From: Polychytrium aggregatum
Taxonomy: Eukaryota > Chytridiomycota > Chytridiomycetes > Polychytriales
NCBI RefSeq assembly: GCF_025602895.1
Contig: NW_026516219.1
Location: forward strand, 828,258 to 892,257
DNA: 64,000 nucleotides
Direction: 5' to 3'
Shown here: positions 54,101 through 63,644 of the stretch, in pieces
How the letters are laid out: each line of letters begins with the position of its first letter
Position numbering within the stretch: position 1 is the stretch's first letter
The notes under the pieces: generated by a model
What the model was told of the DNA's origin: nothing
The model's database searches: none
The model's input: only the letters and a program-made list of their open reading frames with translations
Position numbers and translations under genes: made by a program

Positions 54101-54827
54101 CCCGCAGAGTCGCCCAGATGGGGAAGTGGTCGGACTGGCCACGGAAGGCACCGGCAGTGTCGACCTGCAGCAGCGGGTCGTTGTTGGCCTGGCGATGCGA
54201 CACAAAGATGTAGTCGATCGTTGTCCAGCTGGGACCCCGCTGCCGGGTGTGGGTCGGGATCACAGCTGGAGGCACAACGCGGAGACCGGCGCGGGAGACA
54301 GTGTCCTCGAGGATCTTCTCCCTGCCACGGAGCGGCGTGGGCAGTCCGCTCAGGGCACTGAGGTGGGCATTGAAGTCACCCACCACAATGACCTGGGCGT
54401 CGGGGAGGGCGGCCTTGGTGTGGATCGACTGGAGGGCCTCGCGGTAGTCGTCCAGCTTGAGGCTCGGGGACAGGTAGAAGTTGCCGATGTGGATGACGTG
54501 TTTGTATGTCACCCACATGGCGTCGCCCTTGTCGCTGACTTCAATGTTGGTGAAGTCGTGCGGGTCGATCCTGGCCGGGTTGTAGAGGATGGCGATGCCT
54601 CTACCGGCGCGGCAACGGGGACCAGGGACCTTGACGGCATAGCCACAGAGAGGGCTGCGGGGTTCGAGGTCGGCGAGGGTTTCTTGGACACCGACAAAGT
54701 CGATGTCGTTGGTGTCGATGAGGTTCTTGAGTTCAACGTCGTTGACGTTGATGCCACAGACATTGAAGGAAGCGACGGTCAGGGATGTCTGGGCCCTGCC
54801 GCCTCCCTGCGAGGGGTGTGGATTCAT
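51153..54827 (-). CDS. L-I copy c ORF2: APE endonuclease and reverse transcriptase
   Basis: 1224 residues that nick target DNA and copy the element RNA at the nick. Residues 15-240 are an exonuclease-endonuclease-phosphatase domain: SFNVCGIN, VGVQETLAD, VVGDFNAHLS and the terminal SDHFPIWATL. The RT spans about 490-780: SSGPDKIKAEML, YRPIGLTQVLRK, LDIKAAYDTVW, GLIQGSVLSPLLF and FADD near 732. The tail has a Cys/His cluster (CKNL to HAQQC) near 1062-1085. No RNase H domain is evident. The ATG overlaps the ORF1 stop as ATGA. The frame is intact, so this is the candidate active copy. Confidence 0.94.
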   Translation of the reverse strand: MNPHPSQGGGRAQTSLTVASFNVCGINVNDVELKNLIDTNDIDFVGVQETLADLEPRSPLCGYAVKVPGPRCRAGRGIAILYNPARIDPHDFTNIEVSDKGDAMWVTYKHVIHIGNFYLSPSLKLDDYREALQSIHTKAALPDAQVIVVGDFNAHLSALSGLPTPLRGREKILEDTVSRAGLRVVPPAVIPTHTRQRGPSWTTIDYIFVSHRQANNDPLLQVDTAGAFRGQSDHFPIWATLRVQPKYYPKVDQWQWKIAQLEDPAVRAQYLLALLDERERGLQRIQAALRPISRGSVIPISESAAQDCIDRAWSIMIALITTAADSTIGKASIKTVWKDPALIPEMRQLRERRRDLIYQLKLPGLSLRVAEDKRAELRAVRKQEKNLIVQSRRAAETLAMNKLHSLNASEVAKSLAAMKKRKELDDAFHFDNSDEALERLVVHYGKVSSHSQDTPGAAFDRTVGPRPLDTVPRLLPEDRSIPRLSSDEVADAIVKSPKRKSSGPDKIKAEMLHPVAPVVAPWLRAILLAALKASVVPTEWNTVLIHPVYKNKGSILDPAMYRPIGLTQVLRKIAERVLLPFLTREIGIMDIAQGGFRPDRGTLDQVYSLDALVRMNKICDDEYSLVFLDIKAAYDTVWRERLWDKIAARGAGPVAVGVLRAMFDRTLVRVASKGRTSQPVWLQKGLIQGSVLSPLLFSAHIDDLPGLLRAEDGLVLASSRHHRLRVNSLWFADDGVLICPAGRTQAMLDICERHSVDNRYRFSPPKCEVLYSACNVDQLHPAKLYGTELPKVLQFRYLGVMVDIDGFRPDLQFDKLLRKVHMVTDTVVGLGITLGKVSAKTITQVYKTFVRPTLEYGMAMDIPDPALRDRLDDAQMTALRTMFRVGPGTPVGAMHLNCGLPKMSVRVKMLALQNWARWDDQVSDGDKMLSMILRNKIIAPYHPDQFLGQGVRADPHWAMVVRRQEADHSLTATEIYRGKTRHQPPPPGPPRPQPVPIKTLIFEDHMKNGFDRSKQLTAACTPSTKMSGLWEARGYQGSMVMLMFMVRWRLGALPGHFRFGYRKCKNLARHGSGIDLTRTHAQQCVDPHQVLVRKVAALKTAHPTWVESGIAGVGPVDKLLDLLSFDRTPPRTRTPPALGSLAAHVPAPRTAFRAFALGAHPVPAPTPTTSVVPPLQSLPAPSSQRSIVPALVTPPPRPPVDPAIPLWELLENVFTRLVSDLVGS
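54824..54827 (-). promoter_or_regulatory. ATGA stop/start overlap between L-I ORF1 and ORF2
   Basis: The ORF2 ATG (54825-54827) and the ORF1 TGA (54824-54826) share two bases. The same overlap is present in copy d at 63641-63644. This layout fits translation of ORF2 by termination-reinitiation. Confidence 0.75.
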
Positions 54828-57109
54828 TGGAGTCGTGCAGCGCTGCTGCTGGCCCGGGGGCCCTCTCCTTCAGAGTCAGTGTCCATGACGGACAGCGGGA
54901 CTCTGTAGGCGGGGTGAGGCTTGCTGGGCTTTGACGAGGCACCAGCGGCGGGGGCAGCAGCAGCAGCGACAGCAACGACAACGGCAGGGGCAGCGGTAGC
55001 GGCAGCGGCAGAGGCAGACGACGAGGCAGCGGCAGCGGCAGAACCAGGGACCTTGGGGACGGCGGTGATGTCCGCCCGCTTGACCTCCTTGCCGGATAGG
55101 GCCTTCTTGAGGAGCGAGTCGTACTCGTCGCGGTACTCCTCGGGGATGCGCATCTGGATGCAGCGGCGGACAGGGGCGGTCTTGGCCTTGGCTGCCTGGC
55201 GGAGGGACTTTGCCATAAAGTTCTTGATGGCATCGGATCGGGACAGGGCCAGTCCATGGTGCTTGAGACCATGGATGACGTCGTAGGCCGGTACGACCCT
55301 GACCCTGCCATGTGTGGACGACAGCGACTCCAGACGGGCACCAAGGTCGGCCTTGTTGGATTTGTCGCGGACAAGGACCTCCATGACCGTGGCCTCAGGG
55401 AAGTTGATCTCGGCCAACTCCCTGGTGTCGATGCCGCATCGCTTGAGGTTGCGGCGGACACTGCCGAGGTCGCCACAGCGGATGCCCTCGACGTACAGCC
55501 AGTCCATGTTGGTGACGGCCTCCCTGAACTTGTCGTTCCGGAGCTCAGAGTTGGCGACCGTCCCGGGGACAAGGACTGGCTGGCGGTGCTGGTTGGGCTG
55601 GATCGGCTTGGAGGAGCCTGGCATTCGGCCGGTGGTCAGCATCCTCTTCCATTCGTCGAGCTGGCTGGCCTCGGACATGCGGCCGACACGGCTCTCGGCC
55701 TCCCGAACGTTCTTCAAGAGAGCGGCCTTGTACGAGGGAGACGGGGCGGAAACAGGGGCAGAGCCAGGGAGGGAGCCGGAGGACTGGGTCTTGGAACCGG
55801 GGGACTGGGTCTTGGGGGTGGCAGTCTTGTTGGCAACAGACTTGCGGAGCTGCTCCGTGGCACGGCTGATTGCCACATTGGACTTGGCGATCTTCTGGAC
55901 CATGGCCTTGGTGGCAGCATCCATGTTGTCGGCCACGAGTGCCTCGAACAGGATGGACTGCACCCGGTCAGCCTCTCGCTTGAGGATAGCGAGGGCCTCC
56001 TCGGGTTTCATCGCAGGGACGGGAGCCTGGGACGGAGGAGGGGTCTTGGCCTTGACGACGGGTCGGGGCGGAAGGACGGGCCTGGCCTTGGGGACAGGGG
56101 ACGCAGTGCCAACAGCATCAACAGCTCGACGAGCTGGATCGACGGGGTCAGCAGTGGAAGCAGGGGCTGCTCGAGGGGCGCCTTCAGAGGCACCACGGGG
56201 GACGGCGCGCTGCTTGTCCATGGTCTTGAGGCCGCACTTGGTGTGGAAGTTCTCCTTGAACTTGTCCGAGAACGCATCCACAAACAGCTTGCGGGACTCC
56301 TTGGTGGTGCGGCTCATGTGGGCCCAGAACTGGAAGGCCGACATCTGGCCGGGGCAGGGTCCGTCCTCGAGGGCCTGGGGACACTTGAGCTGGAGCTCGT
56401 CCTTGCCGTGCTTGACGACGATCCAGGGATCGGCCGAGGCGAGCTTGCACTTGCGGCACAGGACAGTGCACTGCAGCTTGGCGGTCACGGCCATCCACAG
56501 CTGGTTGTTCATCTTGGTGACGTCGATGATCTGGGTTGCAGCCTTCTGATCATCGACGTCGGACGAGGCGTGCCACTTGCGCCAGAACTCGTCGCGCCAA
56601 GGAACCGAGACGACGTCGGCACTGGGCTGGACAACAATGTCCATGGCACAGTGGTCTTGGTGGGGAGCGGCGGAGGAGGACACGGGAGCCAGGGACTCGG
56701 CAGGGTGGTCTTGGTCGGCACAGGAGGACGAGGGCTCAGCGTCAGGCTCTTGGTCCGGGCTGAGGTCTTCTTCGACATTGATGTCCTCCAGTTCATCAAT
56801 GTCGACGGCGGCACGGGCGGCAGCGCGGTCCAAGGGCGGGAACGAAAAGTCGGGTTCGGCCGGGAACCTGAACTCGGGCGGGGCCGGGAGCCTGGACTCG
56901 GGCACGGACACGGACGGGAACTCGGACTCGGGGAGACGCTCGTCATGCTCCGGCCTGGGGAGCATGGTCATTGCGTCGGGCAAGGACAGGCGACGCTTGG
57001 CGGGGGAGGAAGGGGTGGCCACGGGTCGCTCCTTGCGCTTGAAGATCAAGCTGCCGACAGCGATGGTCGAGGCCGGGAGAAGGGACTGCTGGGGTCTGTC
57101 CTTGGACAT
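54824..57109 (-). CDS. L-I copy c ORF1, presumed RNA-binding protein
   Basis: 761 residues starting MSKDRPQQSLL. The N-terminal third is acidic and low in complexity. Near residues 210-255 is a Cys-rich stretch (CTVLCRKC then LKCPQALEDGPCPG) that could bind zinc. A Pro/Ala-rich linker follows, then a folded C-terminal part with VEGIRCGDLGSVRRNL and ATVMEVLVRD, and an Ala/Val-rich run near the end. No standard domain is certain; position and composition fit a LINE ORF1 nucleic-acid-binding protein. It ends in the ATGA overlap with ORF2. Confidence 0.85.
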   Translation of the reverse strand: MSKDRPQQSLLPASTIAVGSLIFKRKERPVATPSSPAKRRLSLPDAMTMLPRPEHDERLPESEFPSVSVPESRLPAPPEFRFPAEPDFSFPPLDRAAARAAVDIDELEDINVEEDLSPDQEPDAEPSSSCADQDHPAESLAPVSSSAAPHQDHCAMDIVVQPSADVVSVPWRDEFWRKWHASSDVDDQKAATQIIDVTKMNNQLWMAVTAKLQCTVLCRKCKLASADPWIVVKHGKDELQLKCPQALEDGPCPGQMSAFQFWAHMSRTTKESRKLFVDAFSDKFKENFHTKCGLKTMDKQRAVPRGASEGAPRAAPASTADPVDPARRAVDAVGTASPVPKARPVLPPRPVVKAKTPPPSQAPVPAMKPEEALAILKREADRVQSILFEALVADNMDAATKAMVQKIAKSNVAISRATEQLRKSVANKTATPKTQSPGSKTQSSGSLPGSAPVSAPSPSYKAALLKNVREAESRVGRMSEASQLDEWKRMLTTGRMPGSSKPIQPNQHRQPVLVPGTVANSELRNDKFREAVTNMDWLYVEGIRCGDLGSVRRNLKRCGIDTRELAEINFPEATVMEVLVRDKSNKADLGARLESLSSTHGRVRVVPAYDVIHGLKHHGLALSRSDAIKNFMAKSLRQAAKAKTAPVRRCIQMRIPEEYRDEYDSLLKKALSGKEVKRADITAVPKVPGSAAAAASSSASAAAATAAPAVVVAVAAAAAPAAGASSKPSKPHPAYRVPLSVMDTDSEGEGPRASSSAARLQ

Positions 57110-57220
57110 CGCTCAGCAGTGGGGAAGGGGACAGGGAGTGTGGGAGCGAGGGCGGGGAACTGGAGGGGCAGAGCTGGAACAAACACAGAGGTGAAAGCAG
57201 TGTGGTGCAGGCCACACGGT

Positions 57221-57356
57221 GCAGCAAGAGCAATACAGGTGCAGCAGGAGCAGGACAGGTGCAGCAAGAGCAGGACAGGTGCAGCAAGAGCAGGACAGGT
57301 GCAGCAAGAGCAGGACAGGTGCAGCAGGAGCAGGATAGGTGCGGCAGGAGCAGAGA
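57221..57356 (-). repeat. 20-bp tandem repeat, about 6.8 units, upstream of L-I ORF1
   Basis: Unit CAGCAAGAGCAGGACAGGTG on the plus strand, with sporadic A/G changes; the first and last units are the most diverged. It lies 112 bp upstream of the ORF1 start. In the LINE sense each unit contains CACCTG. Possibly a repeated promoter in the 5' UTR, or flanking minisatellite. Confidence 0.85.
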
Positions 57357-58869
57357 ACTCGATGTGCGATGAACCTGTGTTTCACGATCCGATCCCGCGT
57401 TGGCGATCCGAAACTCGCATTGGCGATGTCAGTCAAGCTGGTCTTCCTCGCTGCCGTATTTATCGTTTCCCAGTCTGCATCGCCGCCAGCGTCAACGATC
57501 GTGGGAATCGCCCCAACCAGACTTATCTGCCATCGTGATCGACCATCGTGATCAACGTCACAGTCTGCGCACCGATATCGCACGAATCAGCATCGACGAT
57601 GACCAATACCCTCCCCATCCATGGCCAAACCTTACGCATCCACGATGCATGGATGATGCAATTCACATCCCATGACACCCCAGACGCAGCTTTCCCACGG
57701 CAGATACGCCCTCGGATACCCCAATCTGAGTCGGTTTGGGGGAGATACGAACCCGATGATCGGAGTGTGAGGTCGGAATGGCATGTGGGATGCCCCATCA
57801 GACTCATCATCCATGAGACAAGTGCATGGAGATGCCATGATCCATCGCCGAGTCTCAACCCTGGCGAAGACCATTGGTTCATCCACCGTTCATGACAAGT
57901 CGATTGCCAATGCACCAGTCATGCATGCGTCATCGTGGATGCACTGTCTGCCCCAAAGCATGGAGTTCCCACGATCCCAAGGTCGAGACTACTCCTCAGA
58001 GCACCTTGCGTTGACTAGTCATAGAGTCAGTATGATATGCCATTGTGTCCATCCTCTGGCATACCACTACCCCAACCAATGATGGCAGGGTAAGGTGGCA
58101 TTATCTCGAAGGCCGATTGCGTCATGCATCGGACTCTGGAAGGCATCAGACGCCGTTGAGCACTATGAACTCGGACTTGGACATGGTACCAGGCATCGCG
58201 ACATCATTCACTGAACACATGCAGGGAAGGACAGTGATGGTGGCAGTATGTGGCGATGGCAAGAGAGTCACACATATCAATCAAGGGTCAGCATTGGTGT
58301 TATTGCAGTTATGTAGTGATATCAGTGATGGAAGAGCGGAGGGTACTCAGCGAGTAGTCAAGACACACTCCCACTCAAACCAAAGGCCAACAGGCAGAGC
58401 ATGTAGAGGGAGAGTGGACAAGTGCTGCACCCTGAGCCTAAACCCTCTAAGCCTAACCAACTCATGCTAAGCCTGCTGTGATACTGTTGCCAAGATGTGG
58501 CAGTGGGGTGGACATGATTGATTTTGTACCATCGGCCAAGGCTTGGAGCCTCCCCGACAGTGTGTTTTTATTGAACCAATACATCGACAACAGAAAGAAA
58601 AGTCCAGCCATAATCGCAAGAGTAGAATGGTCAAACAAGAGGGTACTGAAGAAACGTACTGAATAAGTTGAATAGTGAATATCAGACTCAAAGAACGGAT
58701 CAACAACTGGAGACTCAGACCCGGCTACAGAGTTAGTCGGAAACCCAAGTCTGACAACTGGATCTACACTTGAAACCTCGACTCATGAAAACAAACAACC
58801 TCAATAGTGTCTCGAATATACAACAAACCGTCGAGAAGAAAGGAATGATACTGTTCTACATCAGCAGCA
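57357..58869. other. Non-transposon stretch without a recognisable gene
   Basis: Less GC-rich than the surroundings and unlike any family in the window. Only short ORFs occur. One on the plus strand from 57426 begins MSVKLVFLAAVFIVSQSAS, which resembles a signal peptide, but stops after 42 codons. A degenerate CCTAA-like run is at 58431-58466. I see no tRNA or complete gene. Confidence 0.6.
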
Positions 58870-59312
58870 CTAATCAGCTGCCCCAACAGCCTCGGTAGTT
58901 TCCGTAGTATCCTGGTGTCCACTGCCCACAACTCGTTCAAGCCCTTTGAAGGACCTGGTTCCCCCGGGACTGGTCTTCTCAATAAAGTGAGGGAGTAGCT
59001 TCTTGTGGCTGCTCAAAATCGGACCAATCACCAACTTCAATTGGTGTTCAGTGAGGTTATGGCCCGGTCGAGCAGCGTGCTTGGAAGTGATTGTCCTGGC
59101 AATCTCGTCGGTGTTGGTAGCGTCCTTTCCATTGTCCCTGAACCACTGATAGAATTCCATGGAGAGTGCAGGAAGCATGATGATGAAGTCCTTATGGTCG
59201 TAGCCTTCAGATTGAGGTTGGTGGAGAATGAAGGTTGACTCAATGAACTCGGCCACACTATCAGTGCTGGGGACCCATATCTTGGATCGCCTTCTGTTAT
59301 GAGGCCAAATGT
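58870..59312 (-). pseudogene. 3' part of an unknown gene, cut by a C-family LTR
   Basis: About 147 codons open from the LTR junction at 59312 to a stop at 58870. Features: KIWVPSTDSVAEFIESTF, then MEFYQWFRDNG, HNLTEHQLKLVIG, and GTRSFKGLERV near the end. The layout (helix, Y-x-W-F-x3-G, then R-x-F-x-G-L) faintly recalls winged-helix tails of D5-like viral or plasmid primase-helicases, but I do not recognise the family and would not assign a function. The N-terminal part is missing. Confidence 0.45.
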
Positions 59313-59837
59313 GGGACTCAAACGGCAAAAGAAGAAGTGAGCTCAGAAGTGAGCTTCAGGGAAAGCAAGGGTAGAGTCCGAAGTGGACTCGGAGCAGGGA
59401 GCGAGGGCAAGCAAAGATCCGTTCAAGATAAGACTTGTCTCGAAATGAGACGTGATGGAACACTCCGAGAAATAAAGTAGAAGGCACTTTCTTTAGTCCC
59501 TATTTTTGAACGCTAAGGTGCAGAAAGGTACACATCGCCGGGGGTCAGGCTATTTATAGACAAGTCCGGACTTGGCCAGCGAAGGGCGGCCAAGGGAGGG
59601 GAACAAGTGGGCGATCGAGCAGGGCGAAGGGGGCGATGCAACGAACGAGGGCCGAGAAGGACCACTATGAGTACAGGCAGAGAACCAAAGCGAGCGAGAG
59701 AGGCGCAAGCAAAAGCGAAGCACCTGGGCAGGGAGAAACGTGCAAAGGCGAAGCAATGTTGACTCAACGTCCAGAGCGGATTGGTCAAGTATAAGGTTTG
59801 GGGCAAATGCATGCGAGATGAACAAGAGATCGGGCGG
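59313..59837 (-). repeat. Decayed C-family LTR, truncated at both ends
   Basis: Follows the C LTR from GGGACTCA to ATCGGGCGG with many one-base insertions and some substitutions (for example ACGCTAAGGTGCAG in place of ACGCTAAGGTTCG). The TATA region survives. L-I copy d inserted at its right end. Confidence 0.85.
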
Positions 59838-59965
59838 TTTTTTTTTTTTTGTTACTATAGTCAACTTTATTTAAGAAGACAAGCCATCAGGTCCAACAGG
59901 TTGGTACCCCGGCACGTTGAGTACACAGGCAAGCCTATTTACTCCTGTTGCAGCCTAGTGCTGCC

Positions 59966-62900
59966 TCAGCTGCCCACAAGGTCTGAGACCAAGCGGGTGG
60001 AACACATTTCAAGCAGTTCCCACAAGGGAATAGCAGGATCGACGGGATGTCGGGGTGGTGGAGTGACAAGTGCTGGGCACTATACTACGCTGTGATGAGG
60101 GTGCAGGGAGAGACTGCAAGGGTGGACTACACTGGTTGTGGGAGTGGGTGCTGGTACTGGGTGTGCACCAAGTGCGAATGCTCGGAAGGCAGTGCGGGGA
60201 GCGGGTACATGAGCAGCAAGCGATCCAAGTGCGGGAGGGGTGCGAGTGCGAGGGGGAGTGCGATCGAAAGAGAGCAGGTCCAGCAGCTTGTCCACTGGTC
60301 CCACTCCGGCTATACCACTTTCCACCCAAGTCGGGTGGGCCGTCTTGAGGGCTGCGACCTTGCGGACCAGGACTTGATGCGGATCCACACATTGCTGTGC
60401 GTGGGTCCTGGTCAAGTCGATCCCGGATCCGTGTCGAGCCAGGTTCTTGCACTTGCGGTATCCGAACCTGAAGTGGCCTGGGAGAGCACCGAGTCGCCAT
60501 CGGACCATGAACATGAGCATGACCATGGATCCTTGGTACCCGCGAGCCTCCCAGAGTCCCGACATCTTGGTCGACGGGGTGCAGGCGGCGGTGAGCTGCT
60601 TGGAGCGGTCGAAGCCGTTCTTCATGTGGTCCTCGAAGATGAGGGTCTTGATCGGGACGGGCTGGGGGTCGGGGCGGTCCGGGCGGCGGCGGCTGGTGTC
60701 GGGTCTTGCCTCGGTAGATCTCCGTGGCCGTGAGGGAGTGGTCGGCCTCTTGTCGGCGGACCACCATGGCCCAGTGCGGATCGGCTCGGACTCCTTGGCC
60801 GAGGAACTGGTCGGGGTGGTAGGGCGCAATGATCTTGTTGCGCAGGATCATCGACAGCATCTTGTCGCCGTCAGAGACTTGGTCGTCCCAGCGGGCCCAG
60901 TTCTGCAGGGCCAGCATCTTGACACGGACGGACATCTTGGGGAGGCCGCAGTTGAGGTGCATGGCACCGACGGGAGTGCCGGGGCCGACGCGGAACATGG
61001 TGCGGAGGGCCGTCATCTGGGCGTCGTCGAGGCGGTCGCGCAGAGCCGGGTCCGGGATGTCCATGGCCATCCCGTATTCGAGGGTCGGCCGCACAAAGGT
61101 CTTGTAGACCTGGGTGATGGTCTTGGCCGAGACCTTGCCGAGGGTGATGCCAAGTCCAACCACGGTGTCGGTGACCATGTGGACCTTGCGGAGGAGCTTG
61201 TCGAACTGGAGGTCCGGGCGGAATCCGTCAATGTCGACCATGACACCGAGGGTAGCGGAACTGGAGGACCTTGGGCAGCTCGGTGCCGTACAGCTTGGCG
61301 GGATGGAGCTGGTCGACGTTGCAGGCCGAGTACAGCACCTCGCACTTGGGAGGCGAGAAGCGGTAGCGATTGTCGACACTGTGACGCTCACAGATGTCCA
61401 GCATGGCCTGGGTGCGGCCAGCCGGACAGATGAGGACACCATCGTCGGCAAACCAGAGCGAGTTGACCCGGAGACGGTGGTGGCGACTGGAGGCAAGCAC
61501 AAGTCCGTCCTCGGCTCGGAGCAGTCCAGGCAGGTCGTCAATGTGGGCACTGAACAGAAGGGGACTCAGGACCGAGCCTTGGATGAGACCCTTCTGCAGC
61601 CACACAGGCTGTGACGTGCGGCCCTTGCTGGCGACGCGGACAAGAGTGCGGTCGAACATGGCCCTGAGGACCCCGACGGCGACCGGACCAGCACCTCGGG
61701 CGGCGATCTGTCCCAGAGGCGCTCCCGCCAGACAGTGTCGTAGGCGGCCTTGATGTCGAGGAAGTACCAGGCTGTACTCGTCGTCGCAGATCTTGTTCAT
61801 GCGGACAAGAGCGTCGAGCGAGTACACCTGGTCGAGGGGTGCCTCGGTCCGGGCGGAAGCCTCCCTGGGCAATGTCCATGATGCCGATCTCGCGGGTGAG
61901 GAACGGCAGCAGGACTCGCTCGGCGATCTTGCGGAGGACCTGGGTCAACCCGATGGGCCGGTACATGGCCGGATCGAGGATCGAACCCTTGTTCTTGTAG
62001 ACCGGGTGGATCAGGACAGTGTTCCACTCGGTCGGGACGACGGAGGCCTTGAGGGCGGCCAGCAGGATGGCCCGGAGCCAGGGAGCGACCACGGGAGCGA
62101 CAGGGTTGCAGCATCTCGGCCTTGATCTTGTCCGGGCCCGGAGGACTTGCGCTTGGGGGACTTGACGATGGCATCGGCCACCTCGTCCGACGACAAGCGG
62201 GGAATGGATCGATCCTCGGGGAGCAGGCGCGGAACAGTGTCCAGGGGTCTTGGGCCGACGGTCGGTCAAAGGCGGCACCGGTGGTGTCCTGGGAGTGCGA
62301 GGAGACCTTGCCGTAGTGGGACCACAAGTCGCTCGAGGGCCTCGTCCGAGTTTGCAAAGTGGAAGGCGTCGTCGAGCTCCTTGCTCTCTTCCTTATGGCG
62401 GCCAGGGACTTGGCGACCTCGGAAGCTTTGAGTGAGTGCAGCTTGTTCATGGCCAGGGTCTCGGCTGCTCGGGCGGGACTGGACGATGAGTTCTTTTCTT
62501 GGTTTGCGGACAGCGCGGAGTTCGGCGCGCTTGTCCTCGGCGACGCGGAGGGAGAGCCCGGGCAACTTGAGCTGGTAGATGAGATCGCGGCGCCTCTCGC
62601 GAAGCTGCCGCATCTCGGGGATCAGGGCCGGGTCCTCCAGACGGTCTTGATGGAAGCCTTGCCGATGGTGGAGTGGCAGCGGTGGTGATCAGGGCGATCA
62701 TGATGGACCAGGCGCGGTCGATGCAGTCCTGGGCCGCACTCTCCGAGATCGGAATGACCGATCCCCTTGAGATTGGCCGGAGTGCAGCCTGTATGCGCTG
62801 CAGACCGCGTTCGCGCTCGTCCAGCAGCGCCAAGAGGTACTGGGCGCGGACGGCGGGATCCTCGAGCTGGGCGATCTTCCACTGCCATTGGTCGACCTTT

Positions 62901-63644
62901 GGGTAGTACTTTGGCTGTACCCGCAGAGTCGCCCAGATGGGGAAGTGGTCGGACTGGCCACGGAAGGCACCGGCAGTGTCGACCTGCAGCAGCGGGTCGT
63001 TGTTGGCCTGGCGATGCGACACAAAGATGTAGTCGATCGTTGTCCAGCTGGGACCCCGCTGCCGGGTGTGGGTCGGGATCACAGCTGGAGGCACAACGCG
63101 GAGACCGGCGCGGGAGACAGTGTCCTCGAGGATCTTCTCCCTGCCACGGAGCGGCGTGGGCAGTCCGCTCAGGGCACTGAGGTGGGCATTGAAGTCACCC
63201 ACCACAATGACCTGGCGTCGGGGAGGGCGGCCTTGGTGTGGATCGCTGGAAGGGCCTCGCGGTAGTCGTCCAGCTTGAGGCTCGGGACAGGTAGAAGTTG
63301 CCGATGTGGATGACGTGTTGTATGTCACCCACATGGCGTCGCCCTTGTCGCTGACTTCAATGTTGGTGAAGTCGTGCGGGTCGATCCTGGCCGGGTTGTA
63401 GAGGATGGCGATGCCTCTACCGGCGCGGCAACGGGGACCAGGGACCTTGACGGCATAGCCACAGAGAGGGCTTGCGGGGTTCGAGGTCGGCGAGGGTTTC
63501 TTGGACACCGACAAAGTCGATGTCGTTGGTGTCGATGAGGTTCTTGAGTTCAACGTCGTTGACGTTGATGCCACAGACATTGAAGGAAGCGACGGTCAGG
63601 GATGTCTGGGCCCTGCCGCCTCCCTGCGAGGGGTGTGGATTCAT
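59966..63644 (-). pseudogene. L-I copy d ORF2, multiply frameshifted
   Basis: The whole of ORF2 is present, from the ATGA overlap (63641-63644) to the TGA at 59966, but split over several frames by one-base indels, for example near 60666, 61250, 61710, 61765, 61838, 62107, 62264 and 62675. Between the indels the residues match copy c closely, including SFNVCGIN, LDQVYSLDALV and FADDGVLI. Confidence 0.88.

Larger units (their letters stand above)
51025..57356 (-). mobile_element. LINE L-I copy c, apparently complete
   Basis: Poly-A tail (51025-51037 region), 3' UTR with AATAAA, ORF2, ORF1 and a repeat-rich 5' region. The 5' boundary is uncertain: the E LTR does not resume to the right, so either the 5' UTR extends further or the flank was rearranged. 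Confidence 0.82.

Noticed and set aside
57221-57356. CRISPR-like array of 20-bp repeats
   Set aside because: Units are contiguous with no spacers; this is a tandem repeat in a eukaryotic LINE context.
57426-57551. Small secreted-protein gene with a signal-peptide-like start
   Set aside because: Only 42 codons, no clear splice structure or conserved Cys pattern; kept as a remark, not a gene call.
58431-58466. Interstitial telomere-like sequence (CCTAAACCCT, CCTAACC)
   Set aside because: Too short and degenerate to separate from chance.
59313-59837. Repeat-induced point mutation as the cause of decay in the right-hand C LTR
   Set aside because: Changes are mainly insertions and deletions, not C-to-T or G-to-A.
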